In this document: positions 1 to 7,816 of the stretch, piece by piece | How the letters are laid out: each line of letters starts with the position of its first letter | Position numbering within the stretch: position 1 is the stretch's first letter | NCBI RefSeq assembly: GCF_927798115.1 | Contig: NZ_CAKMMG010000001.1 | Span: 2,170,001 to 2,234,000 of the forward strand | Reading direction: 5' to 3' | DNA length: 64,000 nt | From: Paenibacillus auburnensis | Lineage (GTDB): Bacteria; Bacillota; Bacilli; Paenibacillales; Paenibacillaceae | Translations under genes and position numbers: made by a program | The notes under the pieces: generated by a model | The model's input: the letters and a program-made list of their open reading frames with translations, nothing else | The model's database searches: none | What the model was told of the DNA's origin: nothing

Positions 1-3000
1 TCCTTGTCACGCGGTCCGAAGACCATCGGCGGCAGGGTGGGCTTGTAGACCGGCAGGGATTCGCCAAACTGCTGGAAGATCTCATGATCAATGTAGAAAT
101 GCTGTCTTCCTGTCAGGGTACGGAACGGAACGAGCCGTTCGATATTGGTGGTGAATGGTGAATAACGCCGCCCCTGCTTGTTCGAGCCACTGAATACCGG
201 TGTCGGGATCACTTCCCGCGGCTGCGCGGTGATGCTCTGGAACGTAATCTTCTCGGCGGCCCGGTCGGCCGAGATATCCCGGAGTTCTACGCCTGAATCC
301 TTCTCCGCCGAAGCGTAAGCCTTCTGGGATACACGGCCATTGGTCGCCGAAGACAGGTGAAGAATTGTATCTGCGGCCTGGCGTGCGGTTTGCAGCTTCG
401 GCAGGCCGTTTTTGATTGTTTCGTCGAAATAAACTCCGCTGAGCCGTTTCAGCTCCTCATATTCTTCAGCGACAGAGAAGCTGATTCCGTGTGCACCTGC
501 TTTACCGGTTATGAGGTTTGGCCCGAGTGAGATGTACTTATCATGGATTTTGGTATAATCGCGCTCGACAATGTTGAAATTCGGCATGGTTTTGCCTGGG
601 ATCGCGTCCACTTCGCCTTTGGCCCAGTCTTTGACCAGACCCATCGGCTGGGAAATCTCACTAATCGAGTCGTGGCCCAGCGGTGTGACGACAAGATCTT
701 TATAGACGCCGGGCAGATGGGATTTCGCCATTTCGGAGAATACCTCTGCCAGCTGGCGGTAAATATCCCAGTCTGAACGGGATTCCCACAGCGGATTAAC
801 TGCCGGATTAAACGGATGCACGAACGGATGCATGTCGGTTGACGACAGGTCCGTTTTCTCATACCAGGTAGCGGCCGGCAGCACGATATCTGCATAGAGC
901 GGTGTTGTGGTCATCCGGAAATCCAGCGCAACCATGAGATCGAGCTTGCCATCGACATCCTCCCGCCAGATGATCTCCTCCGGCTTCTGTTCTTCATTGG
1001 GCTCAGCCAGCAGACCGTCAGAAGCTCCGAGCAGATGCTTCATGAAGTATTCCTGCCCTTTAGCGGAGCTTGAAATCAGGTTCGAGCGCCAGATGAACAG
1101 GGAACGCGGGAAGTTCTCCGGAGCGCCGGGATCCTCCACGGCAAAGCGGGTTTTCCGTGATTTAATCTCTTCCACCGTGTGGCTGATGATCTCGGCATTC
1201 GTCTTCTTGCCCTGCTGCGCAGCCTCTTCAGCGAACAGAAGGCTGTTCTTGTTGAATTGCGGGAAGGACGGCAGCCAGCCAAGCCGTGCAGCCAACACAT
1301 TATAGTCAGCCGGATGCTGATAAGCGACCTCCCCGCCCGTCGGAGATTTCAGCGAATCTGTTCCGCTCTCCTCATATCGCCACTGCTCAGTTGCAAAGTA
1401 GAAGAACGAGGTCGCATTCTGCTGACGCGCCGGACCTTGCCAGTCCTTGGCAAAGGCAACCGTTGACCAGCCCTCGATCGGACGGCATTTCTCCTGGCCG
1501 ACATAATGCGCCCAGCCGCCGCCGTTGACGCCTTGGGAAGCAGTCAATACCACGAGATTCAGAATCGAACGGTAGATGGTATCGCTGTTGAACCAGTGGT
1601 TGATGCCTGCCCCCATGATGATCATGGACCGTCCGCCCGTATCAATTGCATTCTGGGCAAATTCGCGGGCGATTTGCACCACGACACTTGCTTTCACCGT
1701 CGTAATCTTCTCCTGCCATGCCGGGGTGTAATGAGAGGACTCATCCTCATAACCCTTGGCGTTAAGCGGACTTTCTGTACGCACGACACCATACTGGCTC
1801 ATCATCAGATCATAGACAGTGGCTACTAAACGTTCTGTACCATCAGCCAGCTGGACTTTCCGGACCGGAATCATCCGCCGGAACGTGCCGTTGCCGGCAT
1901 TGTCGAAGTACGGGAACACGATTTCCATCCACTCTTCCCCGTGGCCTTCGATTGTCAAGGCTGGTTCCACTTTGCTGCCGTCTTCATTCTCAAGGATCAG
2001 GTTCCACTTCTTGCCTTCTTCCCAGCGCTGCCCCATGGTTCCATTGGGAACGATCACCTGGCCGGTGGCCTCATCGAAGATTACCGGCTTCCAGTCGGCG
2101 TGCGGCGAATCCTCTCCAATATCACTTGCCCGGAGGAAACGCCCTCCCTTGAGTGCATCCTCATGGGGGTCAAGCAGGATTAGGAAAGGCATGTCAGTAT
2201 ATTGCTTCGCATAATTCAGGAACATCGGCTCCTGGCGTTCCTGGTAGAACTCATTTAGGATGACATGCGTCATAGCCTGGGCAAGCGCAGCATCCGTACC
2301 AGGATTCGGTGCCAGCCAGTTATCAGCAAATTTGACGTTCTCCGCCAGATCCGGTGCCACCGACACGACTTTGGTTCCCTTATAGCGCACTTCTGTCATA
2401 AAGTGGGCATCCGGTGTCCGGGTAAGCGGCACATTCGAGCCCCACATCATCAGGTAACCGGCATTGTACCAGTCAGAGGATTCCGGAACATCCGTCTGCT
2501 CGCCCCAAATTTGCGGAGAAGCTGGTGGAAGATCCGCATACCAGTCATAGAAGCTCAGCATTTGTCCGCCCAGGAGCGATATGAACCGTGCACCCGATGC
2601 GTAGCTGACCATCGACATGGCCGGAATCGGTGTGAAGCCGGCGATGCGGTCAGGGCCGTATTTTCGGATCGTATAGATCAGCTGTGCCGAAATGAGGCGA
2701 AGCGCGTCGTCCCAAGCCACACGAATATGACCGCCTTTGCCGCGTGCCTGCTTGTAGAGGGTAGCCTTTTCGGGATTTTCCACAATACTGGCCCAGGCGT
2801 CGACGTAATTGTCATGCTCCTTCAGGGCCGTCTGCCACAGGCGCCACAGCTTTCCTCTGATGTAGGGATATTTCACCCGCAAAGGACTGTATTCGTACCA
2901 TGAAAATGTAGCTCCGCGGGGACAGCCGCGCGGTTCGAATTCCGGCATATCCGGCCCGCAGGAAGGATAGTCGATCTGCTGGTTCTCCCAGGTAATGATT

Positions 3001-3194
3001 CCGTTCTTCACAAACACCTTCCAGCTGCATGAGCCTGTACAATTGACTCCGTGTGTGGTGCGGACGACTTTATCGTGAGACCAGCGCTGGCGGTACATAT
3101 TCTCCCAATCTCTGTTTTTCTCCTCAAGAATGGACCAGTTCCCGGAATAGCTTTCAACCGGTTTAAAAAAGTTAAGGCCGTATTTTTTCTTCAT
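1..3194 (-). CDS. narG: Respiratory nitrate reductase alpha subunit (partial, C-terminus cut by window edge)
   Basis: Catalytic subunit of membrane-bound nitrate reductase (nitrate to nitrite with quinol electrons, at the inner face of the membrane). The reading frame is open from ATG 3194 to the left edge, about 1064 residues of a protein that is usually about 1220 long. Seen directly: the FS0 iron-sulfur ligands His48, Cys52, Cys56 (THGVNCTGSCSW) and Cys91 (EPRGCPRG), one residue off the E. coli positions 49/53/57/92, and Asp221 in the YADLPPASP segment, matching the molybdenum ligand Asp222 of E. coli. An AAAGGAG site precedes the start. narH, narJ and narI would be expected further left, outside the window. 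The 5' side carries two TAGGG-N4-CCCTA-like boxes. Identification is very secure. Confidence 0.97.
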   Translation of the reverse strand, partial: MKKKYGLNFFKPVESYSGNWSILEEKNRDWENMYRQRWSHDKVVRTTHGVNCTGSCSWKVFVKNGIITWENQQIDYPSCGPDMPEFEPRGCPRGATFSWYEYSPLRVKYPYIRGKLWRLWQTALKEHDNYVDAWASIVENPEKATLYKQARGKGGHIRVAWDDALRLISAQLIYTIRKYGPDRIAGFTPIPAMSMVSYASGARFISLLGGQMLSFYDWYADLPPASPQIWGEQTDVPESSDWYNAGYLMMWGSNVPLTRTPDAHFMTEVRYKGTKVVSVAPDLAENVKFADNWLAPNPGTDAALAQAMTHVILNEFYQERQEPMFLNYAKQYTDMPFLILLDPHEDALKGGRFLRASDIGEDSPHADWKPVIFDEATGQVIVPNGTMGQRWEEGKKWNLILENEDGSKVEPALTIEGHGEEWMEIVFPYFDNAGNGTFRRMIPVRKVQLADGTERLVATVYDLMMSQYGVVRTESPLNAKGYEDESSHYTPAWQEKITTVKASVVVQIAREFAQNAIDTGGRSMIIMGAGINHWFNSDTIYRSILNLVVLTASQGVNGGGWAHYVGQEKCRPIEGWSTVAFAKDWQGPARQQNATSFFYFATEQWRYEESGTDSLKSPTGGEVAYQHPADYNVLAARLGWLPSFPQFNKNSLLFAEEAAQQGKKTNAEIISHTVEEIKSRKTRFAVEDPGAPENFPRSLFIWRSNLISSSAKGQEYFMKHLLGASDGLLAEPNEEQKPEEIIWREDVDGKLDLMVALDFRMTTTPLYADIVLPAATWYEKTDLSSTDMHPFVHPFNPAVNPLWESRSDWDIYRQLAEVFSEMAKSHLPGVYKDLVVTPLGHDSISEISQPMGLVKDWAKGEVDAIPGKTMPNFNIVERDYTKIHDKYISLGPNLITGKAGAHGISFSVAEEYEELKRLSGVYFDETIKNGLPKLQTARQAADTILHLSSATNGRVSQKAYASAEKDSGVELRDISADRAAEKITFQSITAQPREVIPTPVFSGSNKQGRRYSPFTTNIERLVPFRTLTGRQHFYIDHEIFQQFGESLPVYKPTLPPMVFGPRDK

Positions 3195-3266
3195 CGATTA
3201 CGAACACTCCTTTGCAGAAAACATTCAAGTAATACCATTATGGATCTACCAGACTGCGCTTCCCAT

Positions 3267-3301
3267 TAGGGAAACACCTATTGTGCCTCGGGAATTCCCT
3301 T
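3267..3301 (-). promoter_or_regulatory. Pair of NreC-type boxes upstream of narG
   Basis: Two imperfect palindromes of the form TAGGG-N4-CCCTA lie side by side: TAGGG-AAAC-ACCTA at 3267-3280 and TCGGG-AATT-CCCTT at 3288-3301, centres exactly 21 bp apart (two helical turns). A CATAAT -10-like hexamer for narG at 3241-3236 (minus strand) would put the nearer box at about -44, the place for an activator. NreC of Staphylococcus binds TAGGG-N4-CCCTA motifs at nar and nir promoters. That this genome uses NreC is inferred; no nre genes lie in the window. Confidence 0.5.
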
Positions 3302-3310
3302 GATCTGAAT

Positions 3311-3347
3311 AAAAAACAAAAAAGCTTTCCTCACAGGGAGAAAAGCT
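3311..3347 (-). terminator. Rho-independent terminator reading leftward, upstream of narG
   Basis: On the minus strand a 10-bp stem (bases 3347-3338 with 3332-3323, one G-U pair) and a 5-base loop are followed by a long T run (complement of 3322-3311). The only minus-strand gene upstream is nsrR, so it most likely stops transcripts that run from nsrR through the antisense of the hemerythrin gene. It would also shield the narG promoter. If narG instead started above 3350, this would be an attenuator in its leader. Confidence 0.7.
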
Positions 3348-3385
3348 CTGTTCTGGCGAAGGAAATTCCAAGGCGGCAGCTCCAT

Positions 3386-3422
3386 TAGGGACTTCCCTCT
3401 TTGTTAACCGGGGAACTCCTTA
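3386..3422 (+). promoter_or_regulatory. Pair of NreC-type boxes upstream of the hemerythrin gene
   Basis: TAGGG-ACTT-CCCTC at 3386-3399 is the best match in the window to TAGGG-N4-CCCTA. CGGGG-AACT-CCTTA follows at 3409-3422, centres 23 bp apart. A TATACT -10 hexamer at 3451-3456 with no good -35 places the boxes at about -70 and -47, consistent with an activator-dependent promoter. A weaker third copy (TCGGG-AATT-TCACT, 3423-3436) overlaps the -35 position. Confidence 0.5.
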
Positions 3423-3427
3423 TCGGG

Positions 3428-3456
3428 AATTTCACTACAATTCTGTGTGCTATACT
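3428..3456 (+). promoter_or_regulatory. Core promoter of the hemerythrin gene
   Basis: The -10 hexamer TATACT is at 3451-3456. The -35 position (about 3428-3433, AATTTC) is poor. The predicted start of transcription, near 3463, coincides with the first base of the leader hairpin, giving an mRNA that would begin with a stem. Confidence 0.45.
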
Positions 3457-3463
3457 GACAAGT

Positions 3464-3506
3464 GGAAATGGCTTTGCCGTCCTTTTTTGAGGACGGTACC
3501 GTTTCC
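3464..3506 (+). other. Extended hairpin in the 5' leader of the hemerythrin mRNA
   Basis: The outer stem GGAAATGG (3464-3471) pairs with CCGTTTCC (3499-3506, one G-U). The inner stem CCGTCCT (3477-3483) pairs with AGGACGG (3490-3496). A 5-by-2 internal loop (CTTTG / TA) separates them, and the terminal loop is TTTTTG. No U run follows, so it is not a terminator. It could stabilise the 5' end or be a regulated leader; I do not recognise it as a known riboswitch. Confidence 0.5.
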
Positions 3507-3584
3507 GCGAGAAATAGAAGGATTATTTATCAGGTGAAACAAATAAATGCTTATATTTTCAAAAAAACGAGAGGATGAAGCCTC

Positions 3585-4004
3585 ATGCCAGGACCATCAC
3601 TGCGCCAATTGCACGCCCATCATGCCATTCATCAGGGTGGGCTGTCCGGTGCTGTAGCCAAGACTGAAGAAGTAGAGGAGCTGCTGGAAGCGAGGGAATT
3701 CGAAGTGGCGCGGCAGGCCGCCGATCATTTGATAGAGTACTGGGAGACGCGGATTCTCAGCCATGCTGATGCGGAAGAGGACGGATTCTATCAGGAAATG
3801 GCTGAGAAGAATCCTAACCTGCAGGATACGGTTCTGCGGCTTACACGTGATCATGAATTATTGCGGATCATCGTACAAGATGTGAAAGCACAGCTCGTAG
3901 AAGAAGGCCTCACACCTGAGGTTCTTCACCAGTTCCATGCACTGCTGGTATTGAATGCCATTCATAGCCGGGAGGAAGAACGTCTTCTGTTTGAGGAAGC
4001 GTGA
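3585..4004 (+). CDS. Hemerythrin-like (HHE domain) protein
   Basis: A 139-residue cytoplasmic four-helix protein predicted to bind a di-iron centre. The family pattern of ligands is visible: HAHHAIH near residues 10-16, HADAEEDGFY near 64, RDHELLR near 88, and HSREEERLLF near 126. Bacterial proteins of this type bind or sense O2 or NO, or help repair iron centres. The start follows a GAGAGGATG ribosome site. It is divergent from narG, carries the same type of upstream boxes, and converges with nsrR, overlapping its 3' end by 95 bp. The setting suggests a role under nitrate-respiring or nitrosative conditions; the exact function is inferred. Confidence 0.85.
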   Translation: MPGPSLRQLHAHHAIHQGGLSGAVAKTEEVEELLEAREFEVARQAADHLIEYWETRILSHADAEEDGFYQEMAEKNPNLQDTVLRLTRDHELLRIIVQDVKAQLVEEGLTPEVLHQFHALLVLNAIHSREEERLLFEEA

Positions 4005-4446
4005 CCTCGTTCTGCTGCTGCAAAATAGCACGCAAATCATCTTTGTTGACCAGCAAATCCTGCAGTGTGTATTCATCCAGCACCTGCAGATAGGCTTGAA
4101 GGGCTCTGCCCAGCACACCTTTAAGACCGCATACCGGGGAGATCGGGCAGCTGCCGCCTGAGGGATTGAAGCATTCGACAAGATAAAAGTCGTCTTCCAT
4201 CCGCCGGACGACCTCCCCGATGTTTATATCCCCGGGTTCAAGAGCCAGACGTATGCCTCCCTTCCTTCCTCTTACCGTTTCTATGTATCCCGCCTTACCT
4301 AATTCATGCGAGACCTTCATTAAATGATTTTTGGAAATCTGATAAGCATTTGAAATATCCTGTATAGTTGACAGCTCATCCCGTTTTTTCGCTCCAAGAT
4401 AGATGAGAATCCGTAATGAAAAATCCGTGTACAACGTCAGCCTCAT
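3910..4446 (-). CDS. nsrR: NsrR, nitric-oxide-sensing Rrf2-family repressor
   Basis: An Rrf2-type winged-helix repressor with an NO-labile [4Fe-4S] cluster. Cys92, Cys100 and Cys106 (ECFNPSGGSCPISPVC) sit at the same numbers as in Bacillus subtilis NsrR, and Asp8, the possible fourth ligand, is present in LYTDFSLR. It runs 178 residues, about 30 more than usual. The extra tail (after about 148) is encoded where the gene overlaps the convergent hemerythrin gene. It is divergent from hmp, with an NsrR-like box between them, so it probably represses hmp. A leftward terminator at 3347-3311 is the first one downstream, so its transcript is likely antisense to the whole hemerythrin gene. Confidence 0.93.
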   Translation of the reverse strand: MRLTLYTDFSLRILIYLGAKKRDELSTIQDISNAYQISKNHLMKVSHELGKAGYIETVRGRKGGIRLALEPGDINIGEVVRRMEDDFYLVECFNPSGGSCPISPVCGLKGVLGRALQAYLQVLDEYTLQDLLVNKDDLRAILQQQNEVTLPQTEDVLPPGYEWHSIPAVHGTGEEPQV

Positions 4447-4523
4447 ATTTATCTCCGATCCCTAGGTATAGTAAGTGATATTTATTACAAATACTATCAT
4501 AAGTAGTGTCCATTTTGTTAAAG

Positions 4524-4540
4524 TGGTATTTTAAATATAT
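4524..4540 (+). promoter_or_regulatory. NsrR operator in the nsrR-hmp intergenic region
   Basis: The 17-mer TGGTATTTTAAATATAT matches 15 of 17 positions of the Bacillus subtilis NsrR consensus (ATRTATYTTAAATATAT). It lies 50 bp before hmp, just upstream of a TATATT -10 at about 4560. A second dyad, TGATA...TATCA (near 4478-4501), lies closer to nsrR and may serve autoregulation. Confidence 0.7.
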
Positions 4541-4589
4541 CTTTTAATTTAAAATGGGTATATATTAATTTTGTAATAATTGAGAGGGG

Positions 4590-5780
4590 ATGAACATTAT
4601 TTTATCACAACAAACCCGCGACATTGTCAAATCTACAGCGCCAGTCCTGGCAGAACATGGAACAACCATTACAACCGTCTTTTACCGCAACTTGTTCGAA
4701 GCCCATCCGGAATTGCTAAATGTATTTAACCATGCCAACCAGGCGCAAGGCCGCCAGCAGGCGGCACTCGCTAATGCAGTGTACGCAGCGGCCGTCCACA
4801 TCGATAACCTTGAGAACATTCTGCCGGCGGTAGTCCAGATTGCACACAAGCATGTCAGTCTTGGCATCAAGCCGGAGCATTACCCGATCGTAGGTGAATT
4901 TTTGCTGAAGGCTATTAAGGAAGTGCTGGGTGATGCGGCTACGGGTGAGATTCTTACTGCCTGGGAAGAAGCCTACGGTGTCATCGCTGATGCCTTTATC
5001 GGTGTCGAAGACAGCATGTATAAAGAAGCACGCGAGCAGGAAAACGGCTGGAACTTCTTCAAACCGTTCACCGTTGCCCGTAAAGTACAGGAGAGCGGAA
5101 ACATTACATCGTTTTACCTGAAACCGGCAGACGGCTCCAATGTACCGGATTATAAACCGGGCCAGTATATCTCAGTACGCGTCCTGATTCCTGGTGAGAA
5201 GTACACAATGATCCGCCAATACAGCCTTTCCCAGGCTCCAAAACCTGATGAATTCCGTATCTCCGTAAAACGTGAAGAAGCGAATGACCCGAATGGCGTT
5301 GTATCCGTATATCTTCACAATCAGGTCAATGAAGGAGACACCCTTGAGGTTAGTGCCCCTGCCGGTGAATTCTTGCTTGATGCCACCAAAACTACACCCG
5401 TTGCGTTCATCTCCGGCGGCGTAGGCATTACACCAATGATAAGTATGTTCGAGACCGTTGCCAATGTAACGCCGGACCGGCCGACGGTCTTCCTGCACTC
5501 TGCACGGAACGAAGCGCTCGCCGCTTTCACTCAGGATGTGGAGAAGCATGCTGCAGCCATGAGCAACGTGAAGACCAAATTCTTCTTCTCCGGCGGCCCG
5601 GACGGCGTCATTACAGGAGAAACCCTCAAAAATTATGTGGACATTACCGGTGATGCGTATGTTTGCGGTCCGGTGCCCTTTATGGAAGCCATGATCCGTG
5701 AGTTACATGCACTCGGAATGAAGGAAGAACAAATTCATTATGAGTTTTTCGGCCCGGCCCTGCAGCTGGACAATCACTAA
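4590..5780 (+). CDS. hmp: Flavohemoglobin (nitric oxide dioxygenase)
   Basis: Converts NO and O2 to nitrate using NAD(P)H and FAD, in the cytosol. The globin domain (about 1-140) shows B10 Tyr32 and proximal His88 (AHKHVSLGIKPEHYPIVG). The FAD domain has RQYSLS near 208 and the NAD domain has GGVGITP near 275, for a usual length of 396. The annotated ATG at 4590 touches the GAGAGGGG ribosome site with no spacing. Bacillus Hmp aligns from the codon at 4599 (ATT), which has ideal 9-base spacing, so the true start is uncertain. Repression by NsrR is expected from the upstream box. Confidence 0.96.
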   Translation: MNIILSQQTRDIVKSTAPVLAEHGTTITTVFYRNLFEAHPELLNVFNHANQAQGRQQAALANAVYAAAVHIDNLENILPAVVQIAHKHVSLGIKPEHYPIVGEFLLKAIKEVLGDAATGEILTAWEEAYGVIADAFIGVEDSMYKEAREQENGWNFFKPFTVARKVQESGNITSFYLKPADGSNVPDYKPGQYISVRVLIPGEKYTMIRQYSLSQAPKPDEFRISVKREEANDPNGVVSVYLHNQVNEGDTLEVSAPAGEFLLDATKTTPVAFISGGVGITPMISMFETVANVTPDRPTVFLHSARNEALAAFTQDVEKHAAAMSNVKTKFFFSGGPDGVITGETLKNYVDITGDAYVCGPVPFMEAMIRELHALGMKEEQIHYEFFGPALQLDNH

Positions 5781-5878
5781 ATCTGTGAGTCTGGTCACCC
5801 AGCCTCCTTTCCAGCTTGCGTTATGCTTTCTGTAAAGATGCCATTCTATGGCAAGTAATGTTTACAGGAGGATTCACA

Positions 5879-6415
5879 ATGGAAAAGGTAGCTGTCAATT
5901 ATGAGAAGATGTATTACGGGTTTCCGGTTATTCTGGTGAGCTTTTACGATGTCAATGGACTCCCCAACGTGACAACCATCTCTTCCTCATACACGTTGAA
6001 GGACATGGTGGTCCTTGGCTTCAGCAGCAAGGGTTATGCCATCCATCAGATTAAAGAGGTCCGTGATTTTGTAATCAATGTGCCGAACCGGTCGATGATG
6101 GACGCCATCAGCTATTGCGGATCGAATACAGGTTATGACCTGGGCAAATTTGATAACGTAAGCCTGACGCATGTAAAGTCACAATCCGTAAACGCTCCGG
6201 TGATCCGGGAGTGTCCAATCTCCATTGAATGTACACTGTCGGATATCATCGAACGGGAGCAGTTCAAAGGCATAACCAATATCCTGGCCCAAATCAAAGG
6301 TAGATTGGTCGCCAAAGACTATCTGAACGATGACGGCGGGCTGCAATCCTCGGAATTCGACAATGTGTTCTATATCGGGGATGGACGCCAAAAGGGATTC
6401 AGATATATGCAGTAG
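5879..6415 (+). CDS. Flavin-reductase-like FMN-binding split-barrel protein
   Basis: 178 residues. The N-terminal stretch GFPVILVSFYDVNGLPNV, the TISSSY segment and the later CTLSDIIE region are typical of the flavin reductase / flavoredoxin split-barrel family, which binds FMN and passes electrons from NAD(P)H or a partner. The start at 5879 is chosen because AGGAGG stands just ahead; an upstream in-frame ATG at 5816 has no ribosome site. It lies 98 bp downstream of hmp on the same strand and shares its terminator, so it may be co-transcribed with hmp. The physiological partner is unknown. Confidence 0.8.
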   Translation: MEKVAVNYEKMYYGFPVILVSFYDVNGLPNVTTISSSYTLKDMVVLGFSSKGYAIHQIKEVRDFVINVPNRSMMDAISYCGSNTGYDLGKFDNVSLTHVKSQSVNAPVIRECPISIECTLSDIIEREQFKGITNILAQIKGRLVAKDYLNDDGGLQSSEFDNVFYIGDGRQKGFRYMQ

Positions 6416-6420
6416 ATTGA

Positions 6421-6479
6421 AAAAAGCACACGGGCCGCTTCCCGGATCTAATGATCCAGGGGCGGCCCGTGTGCTTTTT
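6421..6479. terminator. Bidirectional terminator
   Basis: A perfect 18-bp inverted repeat (6421-6438 with 6462-6479) starts with AAAAAGCACACGGG and ends with the complementary T run. It serves the rightward hmp unit and the leftward fnr-DUF488 unit. The last bases of the repeat overlap the DUF488 stop codon. Confidence 0.9.
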
Positions 6480-6861
6480 AACGGGAAAGAAGCCGTTTAT
6501 ACAGTACGGCAGCATGATTGTGTATGGAGTCTTTGGCGGCATACACCAACGTAACTTGTTGTTCCAGCGCCCGCTCCATAATCTTAGCAGCAAGTCTTAC
6601 GCGCTCCGGCTCCTCTTCCAGTTCCCTGATATAGCGGTCACTGAATTCCCCGAACCGTTCCGGCATGTGGCCGAACCATTGGCGCAGGTCCGGGCTGGGG
6701 GCAATTTCCTTCATCCACTCGTCGATTGCGACCTCCGGTTTGGAAACTCCGCGCGGCCACAGCCTGTCTACAAGTATCCGGTACCCGTCCTCCGGAACAG
6801 CCGGCTCATAAACCCGCTTCAGACAGATCCGGTAAGGATGTTCAGCCGATAGCCTAGTCAA
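6478..6861 (-). CDS. DUF488-family protein
   Basis: 127 residues with the family signatures RILVDRLWPRG, DEWMKEIAPS and LRQWFGH; the molecular function of the family is not established. The start is a TTG at 6861, lying inside the end of the Crp/Fnr gene (8-bp overlap), with GGAG 7 bases before it. No later Met fits the conserved N-terminus, so translation is probably coupled to the regulator gene. It is the last gene before the terminator. Confidence 0.85.
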   Translation of the reverse strand: MTRLSAEHPYRICLKRVYEPAVPEDGYRILVDRLWPRGVSKPEVAIDEWMKEIAPSPDLRQWFGHMPERFGEFSDRYIRELEEEPERVRLAAKIMERALEQQVTLVYAAKDSIHNHAAVLYKRLLSR

Positions 6862-7561
6862 TGTACTTCTCCAAGGACGGCCGGTTCTTCACAATAAGCT
6901 GCTTGTTTCCTACCAGCTCAATGAGGCCCAAATCCTCGAAGATGGCAAATTTACGGCTGATCGTTTCCCGCGTAACACCCACATAACTGGCCAGCTCCTC
7001 ACGGGAGAGAGGCAGCTTAATATGTATGCCGCTGCTGCGTGGTTTGCCGTACTTGTCACTCAGCTCCAGAATCATATAGGCGATGCGGATTTCCGGGTCT
7101 TTGGTTGCAAGGCTCTGGGCAAGATTCTCGGTATGGGCCAGCCTTTTGGAGACGGTCTTCAGCAGCTTGATCGTAATATCCGGATTCTCCGAGATCAGCT
7201 GCTCCATATCATTTTTGGTCAGCATGCAAATACTTGTATCGGTCAGCGCATACGCACTGAAATTGCTCAGCTCTTCGCTGTTAAATATATTCAGCTCGCC
7301 AAAAAATTCTCCGCTTGTCAGCACATGCAGGATTTGTTCTTTTCCCTGAGGCGTCATTTTTGACAGCTTTACTTGCCCCTGCTGAATGATATACAAGGTG
7401 TCTGTTGGCTGCTCTTCAAGCAATAGCGCCTGGCCTTTGCCTACTTTCCGGTGTCTGATCATGGCGCTGATCCGCGAGAGCTCCCCATCGCTGAGCGATG
7501 CGAAGATAGGCACTTTACGGGTACAGGGCTCCGCAGCGTTCTGGCAGGAATGTTCCAACAT
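6854..7561 (-). CDS. Crp/Fnr-family regulator, possibly Fe-S-dependent
   Basis: 235 residues: a cyclic-nucleotide-type beta-roll (about 15-130), dimer helix (about 130-160) and a C-terminal winged helix with LSREELASYVGVTRETISRK near 184. Three cysteines, Cys6, Cys13 and Cys112, recall the cluster ligands of Fnr proteins but with different spacing from E. coli (20/23/29/122), so oxygen sensing through an Fe-S cluster is an inference. AGGAGGG precedes the start. It lies 48 bp after rubredoxin on the same strand and next to O2/NO-handling genes, its likely targets together with narG. Confidence 0.85.
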   Translation of the reverse strand: MLEHSCQNAAEPCTRKVPIFASLSDGELSRISAMIRHRKVGKGQALLLEEQPTDTLYIIQQGQVKLSKMTPQGKEQILHVLTSGEFFGELNIFNSEELSNFSAYALTDTSICMLTKNDMEQLISENPDITIKLLKTVSKRLAHTENLAQSLATKDPEIRIAYMILELSDKYGKPRSSGIHIKLPLSREELASYVGVTRETISRKFAIFEDLGLIELVGNKQLIVKNRPSLEKYID

Positions 7562-7601
7562 TCATATCCCTCCTAGTATCTCTACTGATATTGAAGCAGG
7601 C

Positions 7602-7621
7602 GCAGCTTCTTAAGAAGCTGC
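7602..7621. repeat. Perfect 20-bp palindrome at the rubredoxin stop codon
   Basis: GCAGCTTCTTAAGAAGCTGC includes the last codons and TAA of the rubredoxin gene. It can form a 10-bp stem with almost no loop, or act as a protein site. No T run follows, so it may mark an RNA-processing point or a partial stop between rubredoxin and the Fnr gene. Confidence 0.5.
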
Positions 7622-7789
7622 CCCTTTGTCTGGTACAGGTGCAAAATGGGTCGTATCTTCGCCGCAGACCGGACAGACCCAATCCTCCGGCAGATCTTCA
7701 AAGGCCGTACCCGGTTCAACATCCTCATCCGGATCGCCTAACGCCGGATCGTAAATATAGCCACATGGCAAACAAATGTATTTTTTCAT
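7610..7789 (-). CDS. Rubredoxin
   Basis: A 59-residue one-iron electron carrier. The two knuckles are complete: Cys6 and Cys9 ([11 protein letters not shown]) and Cys39 and Cys42 (WVCPVCGE). The start at 7789 is supported by AAGGAGATAACGACT directly before it; an upstream in-frame ATG at 7816 is not. It follows the reductase and flavodiiron genes, so it should carry electrons from the reductase to the flavodiiron protein. Confidence 0.97.
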   Translation of the reverse strand: MKKYICLPCGYIYDPALGDPDEDVEPGTAFEDLPEDWVCPVCGEDTTHFAPVPDKGAAS

Positions 7790-7816
7790 AGTCGTTATCT
7801 CCTTCAAATTGTTCAA

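Noticed and set aside
3423..3436. Third TAGGG-type box (TCGGG-AATT-TCACT)
   Set aside because: Only the left arm is good, and it overlaps the -35 region; not counted as a separate site.
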